Assembly (NCBI GenBank): GCA_965661625.1
Contig: CBFIEM010000002.1
Coordinates: forward strand, 124,001 to 188,000
DNA length: 64,000 nucleotides
From: GCA-2705995 sp965661625
Lineage (GTDB): Bacteria; Bacteroidota; Bacteroidia; Flavobacteriales_G; Salibacteraceae
Direction: 5' to 3'
A program made the translations under genes and the position numbers. The notes under the pieces are model-generated. The model was not told where the DNA came from. It did no database searches and saw nothing but the letters and a program-made list of their open reading frames with translations. This document shows, in pieces, positions 34,016 through 43,700 of this stretch (positions are counted from its first letter, which is position 1; each line of letters begins with the position of its first letter).

Positions 34016-34945
34016 TTAGTACGGCAGGCGTTCATAGGGCGTTTTAAACGCGTTGAATTGAAAATTTTTCGATTCTAATTTACCCTGCTTTATGAGTGAT
34101 TCACCAAGGAATACTTTTCCAGAATTGTCGGTATAGGGAAGATGAGGGTCGATAATTGCGAATTCAATGTCACAACATTTACGCACGCCTTTGAATCGGA
34201 TCCAGTTTTTTCCTTTTTTGATTTTTCCCGTTTCTCGATTTAAAAGGTACCTGTTTAACGCAACACTATTTTTATAAGTTGGTCCAAGGATGGGCATAGG
34301 ATTAGGGTCCAGCGCACCTTTATTAATATAGTTCAGTAAAACGATATTTGGATTTGGTTCCAATACGATTTTGCGTTTATCGTAGTGATCAACAACGCCG
34401 TCCATTACGTTGGTTAAATCAACTTTCAACTCAGCATACTCGTGTCTTTTAGGCTGCATAACCACATTTAAAATGACGGGAGTAAGCGAAACTTTATTCA
34501 CTGAATCCCCATATATACGTGTAATAGAATTGTCTTGAACCGAATAGGTAGAAACACTAAAGAACTTGTTTTTACCTAACCAAAAATGGATTGACACATC
34601 TTTTGAATTGGTTGAGAAATTGCAATGAGTCATTTGTGTGCTTGATCCGGTATATTTTCCAACTATCGTGTCCTTATCTCTTACCACAACTTTTAATTCA
34701 TTGGGTCGGTTGTAGGGCTGAAAACCTTGACTCATACCAATTGTATCTTCCCAAGAGATAGAGTAGGAGTTTACTTCTGCATTTTGGATTTGAATGGTTC
34801 CTTCATAAATGATACTCAGCTTAATCTCATTTTTAGGCACCTGTTGAGGTTGAAGCCAACTGGAGTTATGTTTCGCACGTTGTGTGAAGCCTTGATTTAT
34901 CAATATCAGCGAGGAAATGAATATTAAACGTATTAAAGTCTTCAT
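34016..34945 (-). CDS. Secreted protein of unknown function
   Basis: The 309 residues start with a signal peptide (MKTLIRLIFISSLILINQGFTQ). The rest looks beta-rich and contains a CC pair (VRKCCDIEF). No domain or catalytic motif is recognised. It precedes the Reg_prop gene on the same strand with a short gap (50 bases to that gene's preferred ATG), so the two may form one transcript. The frame is intact over its full length. Confidence 0.65.
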   Translation of the reverse strand: MKTLIRLIFISSLILINQGFTQRAKHNSSWLQPQQVPKNEIKLSIIYEGTIQIQNAEVNSYSISWEDTIGMSQGFQPYNRPNELKVVVRDKDTIVGKYTGSSTQMTHCNFSTNSKDVSIHFWLGKNKFFSVSTYSVQDNSITRIYGDSVNKVSLTPVILNVVMQPKRHEYAELKVDLTNVMDGVVDHYDKRKIVLEPNPNIVLLNYINKGALDPNPMPILGPTYKNSVALNRYLLNRETGKIKKGKNWIRFKGVRKCCDIEFAIIDPHLPYTDNSGKVFLGESLIKQGKLESKNFQFNAFKTPYERLPY

Positions 34946-35252
34946 GTCACGTGATTGTGAAGAACGATTTGATTTTAAAAATTAGTTCAATTGACATCTC
35001 GGGTAGTATCTGAGCTATGGTGTTTTCAAGTTTAATTCAGTTTTTCTTGAATTGAGCCGAGCTTTACGAGAGCAATCGTGTTTTCAACTAAAGGTACAAC
35101 GGTTGTTTGTATAATTTGAACCATTCCGTTTAAACGGCTTGATTGCTTTTTTAGTTTTCATTTAACCAGGTAGTCTCGCTTCTATTTTTCTCAAATTACT
35201 TATGCTAAATGATCTTGAATAACGCAAAATGAAATAGGACAAGGATGTAACT
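34946..35252. other. Non-coding gap
   Basis: There is no ORF of note. A perfect 12-bp palindrome CCGTTTAAACGG lies at 35126-35137, with ACAAC-G-GTTGT just upstream. No terminator or promoter consensus was seen. Confidence 0.45.
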
Positions 35253-35559
35253 ATGATTGCTTCTGAAATACAAATCAATGCATCAAACGAAAATGGATGG
35301 ACTGCCAATAGGCTTAAAGGTAATATTGAGAAGTTTCATCTTCTGGTCCAAAATCTTGTGCTTTAACCAACAAAAATAGCTGGCTTGGGCGCAACAGGAC
35401 ATTGTGGTTTTTTCCAACGGGAGAAATGAAGGAAAAGCTGTTGAATGGAATGATGGCAAATCCTTTGATTTAGAATTTATTGGTGGTAAGGTATCACCAC
35501 CATATCGCTTTATGCTGGGAAAGATTGAATTAAAGGGCTATGAAAAGATACACTCGTGA
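35253..35559 (+). pseudogene. Possible remnant of an unidentified gene
   Basis: A 37-codon frame starts at ATG 35253 and stops at 35364-35366. Shifted by one frame, a protein-like stretch runs from 35398 to the TGA at 35557. It includes FSNGRNEGKAVEWNDGKSFD and ends IELKGYEKIHS. The residue composition looks like real protein, but no start fits and the frames do not join. I cannot identify a parent family. Decay of a longer gene is the simplest reading. Confidence 0.35.
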
Positions 35560-35729
35560 AGTTCACCTTGACTGACCAACTAAAATGAGGCATGCCGGAT
35601 AGCATAGCGAATCAATGAATAATGAGACCCTAATTTTTCAAAAGCACTTTTTCAAACTTTTTATGAGTACGAAAGCTTGCTGTTTATTCTGAGCTCTAGC
35701 AGCCGGTTGTTTGAAGATCAATGATGCAA

Positions 35730-36233
35730 TTAAGTGAATGAAAGGTTGAATTTTTCAGTTAGAAGCTCTTCAAGGTCCTTGATATTTGTCAAAATGTTGT
35801 TGTGCTCTGCGGTAAGCATTGATTCAAATTTTGGTGATGCTAAGACCCGTTTCAACTCAATCATTTTGAAATAAAAGGATTCAGATTTTAGTTGAAGGTC
35901 CAGTGAGCTTAGTTGGTCCTTTATAACAGCCCTCTTTTTCTTTGCTAGTTCAATAGAACCGACTGCTGATTCAAAAGTTACTGCATTCTGTTCAACATCC
36001 TTAAGCAGGCCGCATTTAAACTTGATACAGTTTTTTGGTCGATCTGGATAAATCGTGCATCCATCGCAAAACTTATCACACGGATGAAGGAAGATGTTTT
36101 CATTATTTGTCTCTTCAATGTCCATTATTTGCCTTAGTGCTGGCACTTCTTGTTGTTCAAGTTGTACAAACCCAATGAGTGTGCCGTCACAGCAAAGTCC
36201 GCAGGATAGGCACAAGTTTGAAGAATCTTCCAT
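35730..36233 (-). CDS. YkgJ-type cysteine-cluster protein
   Basis: The N-terminal CLSCGLCCDG and the later CDKFCDGCTIYPDRPKNC with FKCG form the CxxCxxCC-type cluster of the YkgJ/UPF0153 family, thought to bind zinc or an iron-sulfur centre. The C-terminal half is a charged helix without known motifs. The 167-residue size fits the family. Function is unproven. It is a solitary gene in the sparse 28-38 kb patch, with 170 bases of non-coding DNA downstream and 285 upstream. Confidence 0.8.
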   Translation of the reverse strand: MEDSSNLCLSCGLCCDGTLIGFVQLEQQEVPALRQIMDIEETNNENIFLHPCDKFCDGCTIYPDRPKNCIKFKCGLLKDVEQNAVTFESAVGSIELAKKKRAVIKDQLSSLDLQLKSESFYFKMIELKRVLASPKFESMLTAEHNNILTNIKDLEELLTEKFNLSFT

Positions 36234-36518
36234 AGAAATAAAGTTAGCGGGATGAATAATACTTAAGTTTTTTGCTCCCCTAATAAATGCTTCAAATGGT
36301 GTTCGTAATTGCTAAACGATTTGAATCACTTGCTTCCACACCTGAACTGGAATAAGAGAGAAAACGCCACGCAAGATAACCACCTTTGTTGCTTTAAGCG
36401 TTATGATTTGTAGTTGTGTTGCATTTTATGTAACACGATTTTTTTAACGGTTTTACAGCGTGATTCTGATATGCAAATTAGCGCCAATAAAATCACATGT
36501 GTGTATTTAAGATTGAGT

Positions 36519-36866
36519 TTATTCCTCATGTTCTGCTAGAAACAAATGGTTGTTATCCAAATCAGTAAAATGAGCTAATCGACCCCATCCTTCCTGTTCC
36601 AGTTTAAATGCAATTCCTAAGGCCTCTAACTCCTTAATGGTTGCATCAAAATCATTCACCCCAAAGCCAATAGATACATTGTTTCCGTGAACAATTTTTT
36701 CGGAAATTGGATGTAACCCAATCAACAGGTCTGGTGCCTTCATTTCAGCATAGTGATCTCCATATCTATGGATAACCTCTTAACCCAATTTTTTTTGATA
36801 AAATTCAATCGCCTGGTTCATGTTTGAAACCATGACATTGACTCTGCTTGTTTTAAGTTCGATCAT
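36519..36866 (-). pseudogene. VOC/glyoxalase-family protein interrupted by one in-frame stop
   Basis: Read from ATG 36866, the frame gives an intact vicinal-oxygen-chelate protein of about 115 residues. It starts MIELKTSRVNVMVSNMNQAI, passes a TAA at codon 29 (36780-36782) and continues EVIHRYGDHYAEMKAPDLLI to its normal end HLFLAEHEE. The expected residue at the stop is hydrophobic, in a KKLG-x-EV context; TTA to TAA is one base change. Both sides are in the same frame and otherwise undamaged. Internal start at Met 36743 would yield only a 74-residue fragment lacking the first beta-alpha unit. It is either a very recent pseudogene or a base error. Confidence 0.8.
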
Positions 36867-37051
36867 AGTAAATCATTACTTGTTAACAATGCACAATGAG
36901 AGGGATAAGGGAAGCAAGAATTCGAAACACATTGTTGAACACCTCAAGGGTTAAATGATTGGATTGTCTTTGTAACAATCGTGTTCTGGTTGCTTGTGAA
37001 GTCATAGCCAGGTGGGGATGTAAGCTTCCCCTGATTAGAACCGTTAGTTAA

Positions 37052-37134
37052 TTTGGTACTGCATCCTTTCCTTGTCAAATTCTCCTTTAAAATAGCGTAT
37101 CAGGCGTAACCGTATATGGCCGTGCAGTACAAAA
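37052..37134. repeat. Inverted repeat next to a hypothetical gene end
   Basis: TTTGGTACTGCA (37052-37063) and TGCAGTACAAAA (37123-37134) are inverted copies with one mismatch, enclosing 59 bases. The right arm abuts the stop codon of the minus-strand gene at 37135. No T-run follows, so it is not a standard terminator. Confidence 0.45.
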
Positions 37135-37614
37135 TCACTTCAATGTATTAAACACATCAACACCATTGTCGATTAATCGAGCGATTTCATCCATGTACAT
37201 ATTACCACGTTTAATGGCTATGGCTTTTAATCCATGGTCACAGTCGGTATGCCAAATGTACAATGCGTTGTTCTCGATAGTTGGGATTTCCCATAAGGCA
37301 CCACCATACCGAACGTAAACGGTGAAATCTCGAGAAGTCTTGCTCTTTTCATCGAAATGAAGTCCGGCCGCTACTAAGCGGTCAATATCAAACTCATCTG
37401 GATTCATGGCTACCAATCCAACCAACTCACTGTCTTCTTGGTGGTGATTGTTCTTATCGGCAATGCGGTAGACTTCTCGAAATTTCTCTAGACCACCCGT
37501 GTACTTTTCTTCCAAGATACTTTTGGGAATAACGAGTGTTGCTAAGTCAGAATAGAGGGGCATCTTTTTTCTTTTCTCAAAGATACTTTGTCGCTCCGAT
37601 AAACGGAGTTTCAA
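37135..37614 (-). CDS. Hypothetical protein
   Basis: The 159-residue protein has no signal peptide or membrane segment and is probably cytoplasmic. The core runs DFTVYVRYGGALWEIPTIEN, followed by ALYIWHTDCDHGLKAIAIKR, which looks like an alpha/beta fold with conserved Trp/His/Asp/Cys. I do not recognise the family. ATG 37614 gives the full length, but ATG 37563 (MPLYSDLATLVIP) is an equally good start. It follows the 85-residue gene after 6 bases, so the two form a pair. Confidence 0.55.
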   Translation of the reverse strand: MKLRLSERQSIFEKRKKMPLYSDLATLVIPKSILEEKYTGGLEKFREVYRIADKNNHHQEDSELVGLVAMNPDEFDIDRLVAAGLHFDEKSKTSRDFTVYVRYGGALWEIPTIENNALYIWHTDCDHGLKAIAIKRGNMYMDEIARLIDNGVDVFNTLK

Positions 37615-37620
37615 AGATGG

Positions 37621-37878
37621 CTATTTTCCTAGTTGAATAAAGTGCTGCTCTCTTCGAGTTAGTTTCCATTGGTCGCCATCAATTTCAACGAGTACATCGT
37701 CTTTCGCAATCCAATCAAGCAGATATTTCTTTTCCTTTTCATAGTAATTCTGAGCATCCGAAGTTCGAACCAAATTCCCCGTATCATCATCATCCCATTG
37801 CTCTTCACCATAAGCTTGGTTCACCATATCGGTGGCCATTTCCATAACAAATTGTAACACTAAATCTTCCTGTTTCAT
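37621..37878 (-). CDS. Small acidic hypothetical protein
   Basis: The 85 residues are mostly helical and acidic in the middle (GEEQWDDDDTGN), and the tail contains VLVEIDGDQWKLTRREQ. No family is recognised. It is the first gene of a two-gene unit with the 159-residue hypothetical protein. Size and pairing would fit a small regulatory or toxin-antitoxin-type pair, but nothing in the sequence demonstrates this. Confidence 0.5.
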   Translation of the reverse strand: MKQEDLVLQFVMEMATDMVNQAYGEEQWDDDDTGNLVRTSDAQNYYEKEKKYLLDWIAKDDVLVEIDGDQWKLTRREQHFIQLGK

Positions 37879-38175
37879 GACGTTGATACTTTAAGTTATA
37901 CTACAAGGTTAATTCGTATGGATATATAAAGTACCTCGTAGTTTGTCGACAAAAAGCAGAGAAACTTCTAAAAAACACGGTTCTTAATTGGATTTGCCGA
38001 GATACTCAATAAGTAACCCGTGAAGAATGGCCTAAAATCCATTTGATGTAGTTGGGGAATTCTTGTGCAGACGATAAAGTTTCCGGTAGGTATCGGTAAG
38101 TGCGGGTACAGTCGGTGTCAGGGTTTGACTTTTTTTAATCCTGGTTTTAATCGATTTTTTATTCGGTGTCTGTAA

Positions 38176-39570
38176 TCACTTCCCTATACAAAAGTTGGCG
38201 AAAATGTTTCCCAACAGCTCGTCATTTGATACTTCACCAGTTATGCTCCCTAAGAAATGCAGTGCTTGCCTGATGTCCATGGCAAGAAAATCTCCGGTTA
38301 CTTCATGGTTTAGCCCCTCCGCTACACGTGTTAACGCTGCATGGGCCTGGCCAAGTGCTTCAAAATGCCTGCTATTAGAAACAACCACGTCAGACTGCGT
38401 TAAATTGCTTTCGGTATATACCTTTAATAAGGCTGTAACCGTTTGTAAAGCAGATTCGGATTTAGCACTGAGGTAGTGAAGCTCGTTTTGTGCTAATTCC
38501 GCAAATTTTTGTTGTGTGCGCTCTACACCAATTACATCAACTTTATTGGCAACCAATACGAGGTTTGCTTTTGTGCCTTGGGTAACGGTGCGCAATTGTT
38601 CCACCGCTTGGGTAATGTCTTGTGCTGGTTCGTTAACATCAAATAAATACAAAACAATGGCAGCACTTTTTAATTTCTCAAGTGTTTTAGCAACTCCTAT
38701 TGCTTCAATTTCATCAGCAGTGTCGCGAATACCCGCGGTATCAATGAAGCGATACGCCATCCCATCAATTACCAACTCATCTTCAATTACATCACGCGTA
38801 GTTCCAGCGATATCACTTACAATGGCACGCTCCTCTTGAAGTAGGGTATTTAATAGGGTTGATTTACCAGCATTTGGTTTTCCAGCAATAACTACAGGTA
38901 TGCCAGATTTAATGGCGTTGCCTGTTTTGAAAGACTCCATCAATTGTCCTAAGACCCGCAAAACAGCATGTACTAATTCTTCCAATTGTCCGCGGTCCGC
39001 AAAATCTACATCCTCTTCACCAAAATCCAATTCAAGTTCAACTAAACTCGCAAAATCCAAAAGCTGCTGCCTAAGGGCCTTGAGTTTTAATGCAAAGCCA
39101 CCGCGCATTTGTTGAAGGGCAATTTCGTGGGCAGATTCCGTTTCCGCTTCTATGAGATCTGCTACAGCTTCTGCTTGTGACAGGTCGAGTTTGCCATTTA
39201 AAAATGCGAGCATCGTGAACTCTCCGGGGTTCGCCAATCGCGCTCCACCTGCTATAAGTAACCTTAAAATATTTTCGCGGATGAAGTGTGAACCGTGGCA
39301 AGAAATCTCTACCAGGTCTTCCCCTGTGTAGGTTCTGGGGGATTTAAAAACGGTAACAACTACCTCATCAATAAGTTTGTTGTCCTTTAAAATACGACCA
39401 AAATGCGCTTTATGAGATGCTGATTCCTCGAGGTTTCTTCCTTGGAACAGGGTATTAACAATAGGAATCGCCTGACTGCCTGTTACGCGAATCATCGAGA
39501 TGGCAGAGGTTCCAGAGCCAGTTGCTATTGCACAAATGGTATCGTTTTGATGCGTTGTGATTGATGCCAT
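38176..39570 (-). CDS. mnmE: tRNA modification GTPase MnmE (TrmE)
   Basis: MnmE with MnmG adds the carboxymethylaminomethyl group to wobble uridine of certain tRNAs. The 464-residue protein is full length. The N-terminal folate-binding domain starts TICAIATGSGTSAISMIRVTG. The inserted G domain shows P-loop GKPNAGKS (230-237), DTAGIRDT and NKVD. The C-terminal CIGK (461-464) holds the conserved cysteine. The start ATG lies 4 nt after a CACCTTTG element on the minus strand, suggesting a leaderless mRNA. MnmG is not in the window. Confidence 0.97.
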   Translation of the reverse strand: MASITTHQNDTICAIATGSGTSAISMIRVTGSQAIPIVNTLFQGRNLEESASHKAHFGRILKDNKLIDEVVVTVFKSPRTYTGEDLVEISCHGSHFIRENILRLLIAGGARLANPGEFTMLAFLNGKLDLSQAEAVADLIEAETESAHEIALQQMRGGFALKLKALRQQLLDFASLVELELDFGEEDVDFADRGQLEELVHAVLRVLGQLMESFKTGNAIKSGIPVVIAGKPNAGKSTLLNTLLQEERAIVSDIAGTTRDVIEDELVIDGMAYRFIDTAGIRDTADEIEAIGVAKTLEKLKSAAIVLYLFDVNEPAQDITQAVEQLRTVTQGTKANLVLVANKVDVIGVERTQQKFAELAQNELHYLSAKSESALQTVTALLKVYTESNLTQSDVVVSNSRHFEALGQAHAALTRVAEGLNHEVTGDFLAMDIRQALHFLGSITGEVSNDELLGNIFANFCIGK

Positions 39571-39574
39571 GCTG

Positions 39575-39582
39575 CAAAGGTG
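39575..39582 (-). promoter_or_regulatory. Putative mnmE -7 element, leaderless type
   Basis: The minus strand reads CACCTTTG, one base from TAnnTTTG, followed by CAGC and the mnmE ATG. The same TTTG-CAGC-ATG order occurs before queE. No -33 TTG is found at the right distance. Confidence 0.35.
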
Positions 39583-39639
39583 AGTTTTTAATTGAATATA
39601 GGGGTTGCGCTACTGGGAGCTGAAGACCTTATATATGGG

Positions 39640-39660
39640 GCATGTTAAACATGCGTTTAA
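39640..39660. promoter_or_regulatory. Overlapping palindromes upstream of the sucD promoter, possible operator
   Basis: GCATGTT-A-AACATGC (39640-39654) is a perfect 7-bp palindrome with a one-base centre. It overlaps TTAAAC-ATGC-GTTTAA (39645-39660). Both lie directly upstream of the sucD -33 element, a position suited to an activator or repressor site. Confidence 0.4.
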
Positions 39661-39665
39661 AATAC

Positions 39666-39696
39666 TTGGCTAGAGCCACTGAAAAATCTAATTTTG
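39666..39696 (+). promoter_or_regulatory. Promoter of sucD
   Basis: TTG (39666-39668), a 20-nt spacer and TAATTTTG (39689-39696) fit the Bacteroidetes consensus. The sucD ATG is 43 nt downstream of the -7 element. Confidence 0.7.
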
Positions 39697-39739
39697 GCAC
39701 TCATTATTTCAGTCAATCGTATTTAAGCAATCGAAAACT

Positions 39740-40609
39740 ATGAGTGTTTTAGTCAATAAAGATTCTAAAATCATCGTCCAAGGGTTTACAGGTAGTGAAG
39801 GAACATTTCACGCTGAACAAATGATCGCATACGGAACGAATGTTGTAGGAGGGGTGACTCCGGGTAAAGGTGGTCAGTCGCACTTAGATCGTCCTGTATT
39901 TAATACGGTTGCAGATGCCGTTAAGGAAACCGGTGCCGACGTATCCATTATTTTTGTTCCACCCGCTTTTGCTGGTGATGCAATTATGGAAGCTGCGGAA
40001 GCAGGTATAAAAGTCATCATAACAATTACTGAAGGAATTCCTGTAAATGATATGGTAACCGTTAAACGTTACTTGGATGGCAGAGATGTAACACTTGTAG
40101 GACCAAATTGTCCAGGAGTTATTACTGCAGGAGAAGCAAAAGTGGGAATTATGCCAGGGTTTGTTTTCAAACAAGGAAAAGTAGGTATCGTTTCTAAGTC
40201 GGGAACTCTTACTTATGAGGCAGCAGATCAAGTCGTGAAAGCAGGAATGGGAATCAGCACTGCAATAGGAATAGGTGGAGACCCAATTATTGGAACCACA
40301 ACAAAGCAAGCTGTCGAATTGTTAATGAACGACCCGGAGACGGATGCAATTGTAATGATTGGAGAGATTGGTGGAAACCTGGAAGCAGAAGCTGCCAAGT
40401 GGGTAAAGGCAAATGGAACAAAACCAGTGGTAGGTTTTATCGCCGGACAAACGGCGCCTGCTGGTCGTACAATGGGGCACGCAGGAGCAATAGTTGGAGG
40501 TAAGGATGATACCGCTCAAGCAAAAATGGAGATCATGGCTGCTTGTGGTATACATGTGGTAGATAGTCCTGCTACAATTGGGAAAAAATTAGTCGAAGCA
40601 ATGGCTTAG
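39740..40609 (+). CDS. sucD: Succinyl-CoA synthetase alpha subunit
   Basis: SucD forms, with SucC, the TCA-cycle enzyme that converts succinyl-CoA to succinate with ATP or GTP formation. The 289-residue length is standard. The CoA-binding Rossmann start reads IIVQGFTGSEGTFH, and later GPNCPGVITAGE and SKSGTLTYE are family signatures. The phosphorylated histidine is His247 in GHAGAIVGG. It is transcribed alone, with its own promoter and terminator; sucC lies elsewhere. Presence of meaB in the window fits a methylmalonyl/succinyl-CoA link, though that is inference. Confidence 0.97.
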   Translation: MSVLVNKDSKIIVQGFTGSEGTFHAEQMIAYGTNVVGGVTPGKGGQSHLDRPVFNTVADAVKETGADVSIIFVPPAFAGDAIMEAAEAGIKVIITITEGIPVNDMVTVKRYLDGRDVTLVGPNCPGVITAGEAKVGIMPGFVFKQGKVGIVSKSGTLTYEAADQVVKAGMGISTAIGIGGDPIIGTTTKQAVELLMNDPETDAIVMIGEIGGNLEAEAAKWVKANGTKPVVGFIAGQTAPAGRTMGHAGAIVGGKDDTAQAKMEIMAACGIHVVDSPATIGKKLVEAMA

Positions 40610-40633
40610 TAATCAAGCGTTTCGAAAAAAAAC

Positions 40634-40666
40634 AAAACCGTTGGGAAACCTGACGGTTTTTTTTTT
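40634..40666 (+). terminator. Rho-independent terminator of sucD
   Basis: AAAACCGT (40634-40641) pairs with ACGGTTTT (40653-40660) around an 11-nt loop. A run of ten T (40657-40666) closes it. It lies 24 bases after the sucD stop. Confidence 0.88.
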
Positions 40667-40724
40667 GGCACACCCTTTAAAATATCACTATATTAGCTGC
40701 TGAGACTTTCAAAACTTAATATCT

Positions 40725-43700
40725 ATGAGAAATCGTTACTTTAATGCTTTGCGCATGTTTTTAGGTGGTGCCCTTTGTTTGGGAATCACGACAACGCAAG
40801 GACAAACCGTCAATACGTTCCCGTACCTCGAGGACTTTGAGGGTTCTTCTTCAACTCAAAACTTCCCTGCTGGGTGGTCTACAAACACCTCTAGCTTTAG
40901 GTGGGAAATAGAGGACAATATGTCTGGATCGAATCAGAGTTCCTCCAGCACTGGTGCCGCTTGGGATCATACCCAGTATACAACGAATAACACGGGTGAT
41001 TATGCTTTTACCGAAGCGTCATCTGGAGGAACTGGGGCAACAACAAACCTAAACAGTCCAACAATTGATTTGACTGGGCAGTATGGAATTATTACGTTGG
41101 ATTTTTGGTACCACATGTATGGTAGTGCAATGGGTACATTCTCAGTAGACATTCTAAACTCGAGTAATCAAGTGATTCAAGCAAATGCATGGTCTATCTC
41201 GGGTCAACAACATACGTCAGGAACTGCACCTTGGACGCAAGCAACGGTTAATTTGTCCCAGTATTACAATCAGCAAATTAAATTACGTTTCGTTGGAACA
41301 AGAGGCACAAGCTTTACAAGCGACATGTGCTTGGATGATGTTGGCATAACAATCACTCCACTTGCTGACCCTACAGGTGTCACTGCTTCATCAACTTCTG
41401 TGTGTGCAAGTGGTACTGTAACGTTGACGGCTCAAGGGATTGCCAATACAGCGGAGTGGTATGATGATGTGTGTCATGGAAATGTAATAGGTACAGGTAA
41501 CTCAATAAATGTTACTGTTTTAGGAAACACTACTTATTACGTAGCAAATACTGACCAGAACCTTGGTGCTGTTAGTGCAAACTGTTCTTCAGTTTCCATC
41601 ACAACACAGGTGTTAGGATTAGTAAATACAGGAACGATAACAGATAATCCATGTCATTCAGCAGCAGTAAATTATGCGGCTAGTGGTTCGGTTGCTGTTG
41701 CTTCTACATTAACAGGTAATGGAGTGGGACAATCCCCATTCACTTATGATTGGCCAAGTGGAAACACGGCAGGTCCAGGAACTTCAACTACAGAGAATGG
41801 ATTAGCTGCTGGTGATTATGTGTTAACTACTACTGATGCTAATGGTTGCGTTCAATTAGATACATTCACAGTTGCTCAACCAAATCCAGTGCTAACATCT
41901 TCTACACAAACGCCAGTAATTTGTAACGGGCAGTCAAACGGAGATGCAACATTGAATTTCGCTGGTGGAGGTGTTCCTTCTTACAATTATACATGGCCTT
42001 CAGGTAATACTGGAACTGCAACTGCAACTGGTACAACAACAGAAAGCGGTCTAGCAGCAGGAATGTATATCATTACGGTGACTGATGCGAACAACTGTGA
42101 GTATCAGCCAGCAATAACAGTTACAGAGCCAAACGCAGTAACTGCTTCTTCTGCAATTACAGATGCGTTGTGCGATGAAGCTAACATAGGGACTTACGGA
42201 ACAGTAAACCAAACGGTAACGGGTGGAGTACTTCCTTATAATTACGCATGGAGTAATGGTGATTCCGTTCAAGACTTGAATCAAATCCCTGCAGGAGTTT
42301 ATCAATTAACAGTTACTGATGCTAACGGATGTGTGCTAGTAGCAACACCTGATACGGTAACAGCTCCAGCACCAATTGTTACGGTGATTGATTCATTAAT
42401 GGATTTAGTTGCTTGTAATGGCGATTCAACTGGTTTTGTTGCACTTCATGCAACTGGCGGTTCAATTTTACCAACAGCTTATGATTCTGTAATAAATGCG
42501 GGTTCTGCAGTAATTACTACAACTGCAGCGAACACTCCATTCGGTTCTGAGTTTGAGGATAACAAGAATCAGATCATTTACACAGCTGCTGAACTTCAAG
42601 CGGCAGGGTTTGTTGCAGGGGAAATTCGCCAGATAGGATTCGAAGTAGTTTCGGCTGCACCAGATACCCTTCATGATTTCTCAATTGCTGTTGCTCATAC
42701 TTCAGCTCAAGCAGTTGTGAACTCTCCTGATCTTTATCAGTGGCAAACTACAGGATTTACAACAATCCATACTTCGGATCACGTTGCTTCAAACGGATGG
42801 AATCAGTTTGCTTGTAGTGGTTTCTACTGGGATGGAACTTCAAATATCTTAATCCAGACTTGCTTTAATAATGACACTATTATTAATGCGGTAAGTAGCC
42901 CAGTTACAGCGACTGTTACAGCATACAACTCTAACATTCATGGTGAGTCGATGAGCTGGTATGGAGACCCTTGTTCAAATGAAGGTTATAACGGATTGAC
43001 TGATGTTCGTCCAATTCTGGATATTGAAATTTGGGAGAATCCATATGAGTACAATTACATTTGGTCTAATGCTCAGAAGGATACTGTTGAAGCTGATATG
43101 GGAGCGGGCGATTACATCGTTACAATCTCAGACATTAACAACTGTCAATTGGTTGATACAATTACTATCAATGAACCAACACCAGTAATGACTGCACCAG
43201 CAGCTACTGATGCTCTCTGTAATGGTGATGCAAATGGTTCAATGGATGCTACCGCAACAGGTGGAACAGGTCCATACACTTATGCTTGGAGTAATAGTGC
43301 TACAGGTCCAGTAAACAGCAACCTTGCAGCTGGCATGTATTACGTAACCGTAACGGATGACAATGGATGTATGACAGCAGACTCAGGAATGATTGCTGAA
43401 CCAGCATTACTTGTTAGTACGATTACAGAATCTGAAGGCGTTCGTTGTGAAGGTGATGAAACTGGGTCTGCGGCTGTTGCTGCTACTGGTGGTACACCAA
43501 CTTATACTTACACTTGGAGTGATGGTCAGTCAACGCAGTTGGCTAGCAACCTTTCTGATGGAAGTTATGATGTAACCATTTCGGATGCAAATGGATGTAC
43601 TTCTGTTGAGAATGTGAACATCTCTGCTGAGTTCCAGGTTAATGCTGTAAACTTAGGACCTGACTACTCAGTTGGATATGGAGCATTGGATACATTGGAT

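Noticed and set aside
35730..37878. Integron cassette array (small same-strand genes with gaps of about 270-290 bp)
   Set aside because: No integrase gene and no convincing attC pair (RYYYAAC with GTTRRRY) could be found. The single GTTGAAC near 36.9 kb lacks its partner site.
38101..38175. Possible terminator after mnmE
   Set aside because: The AATC/GATT pairings are short and the T-run lies on the wrong strand for mnmE.
38195..39115. Several open frames on the plus strand opposite mnmE
   Set aside because: They mirror the mnmE reading frame and have the biased composition of antisense frames.
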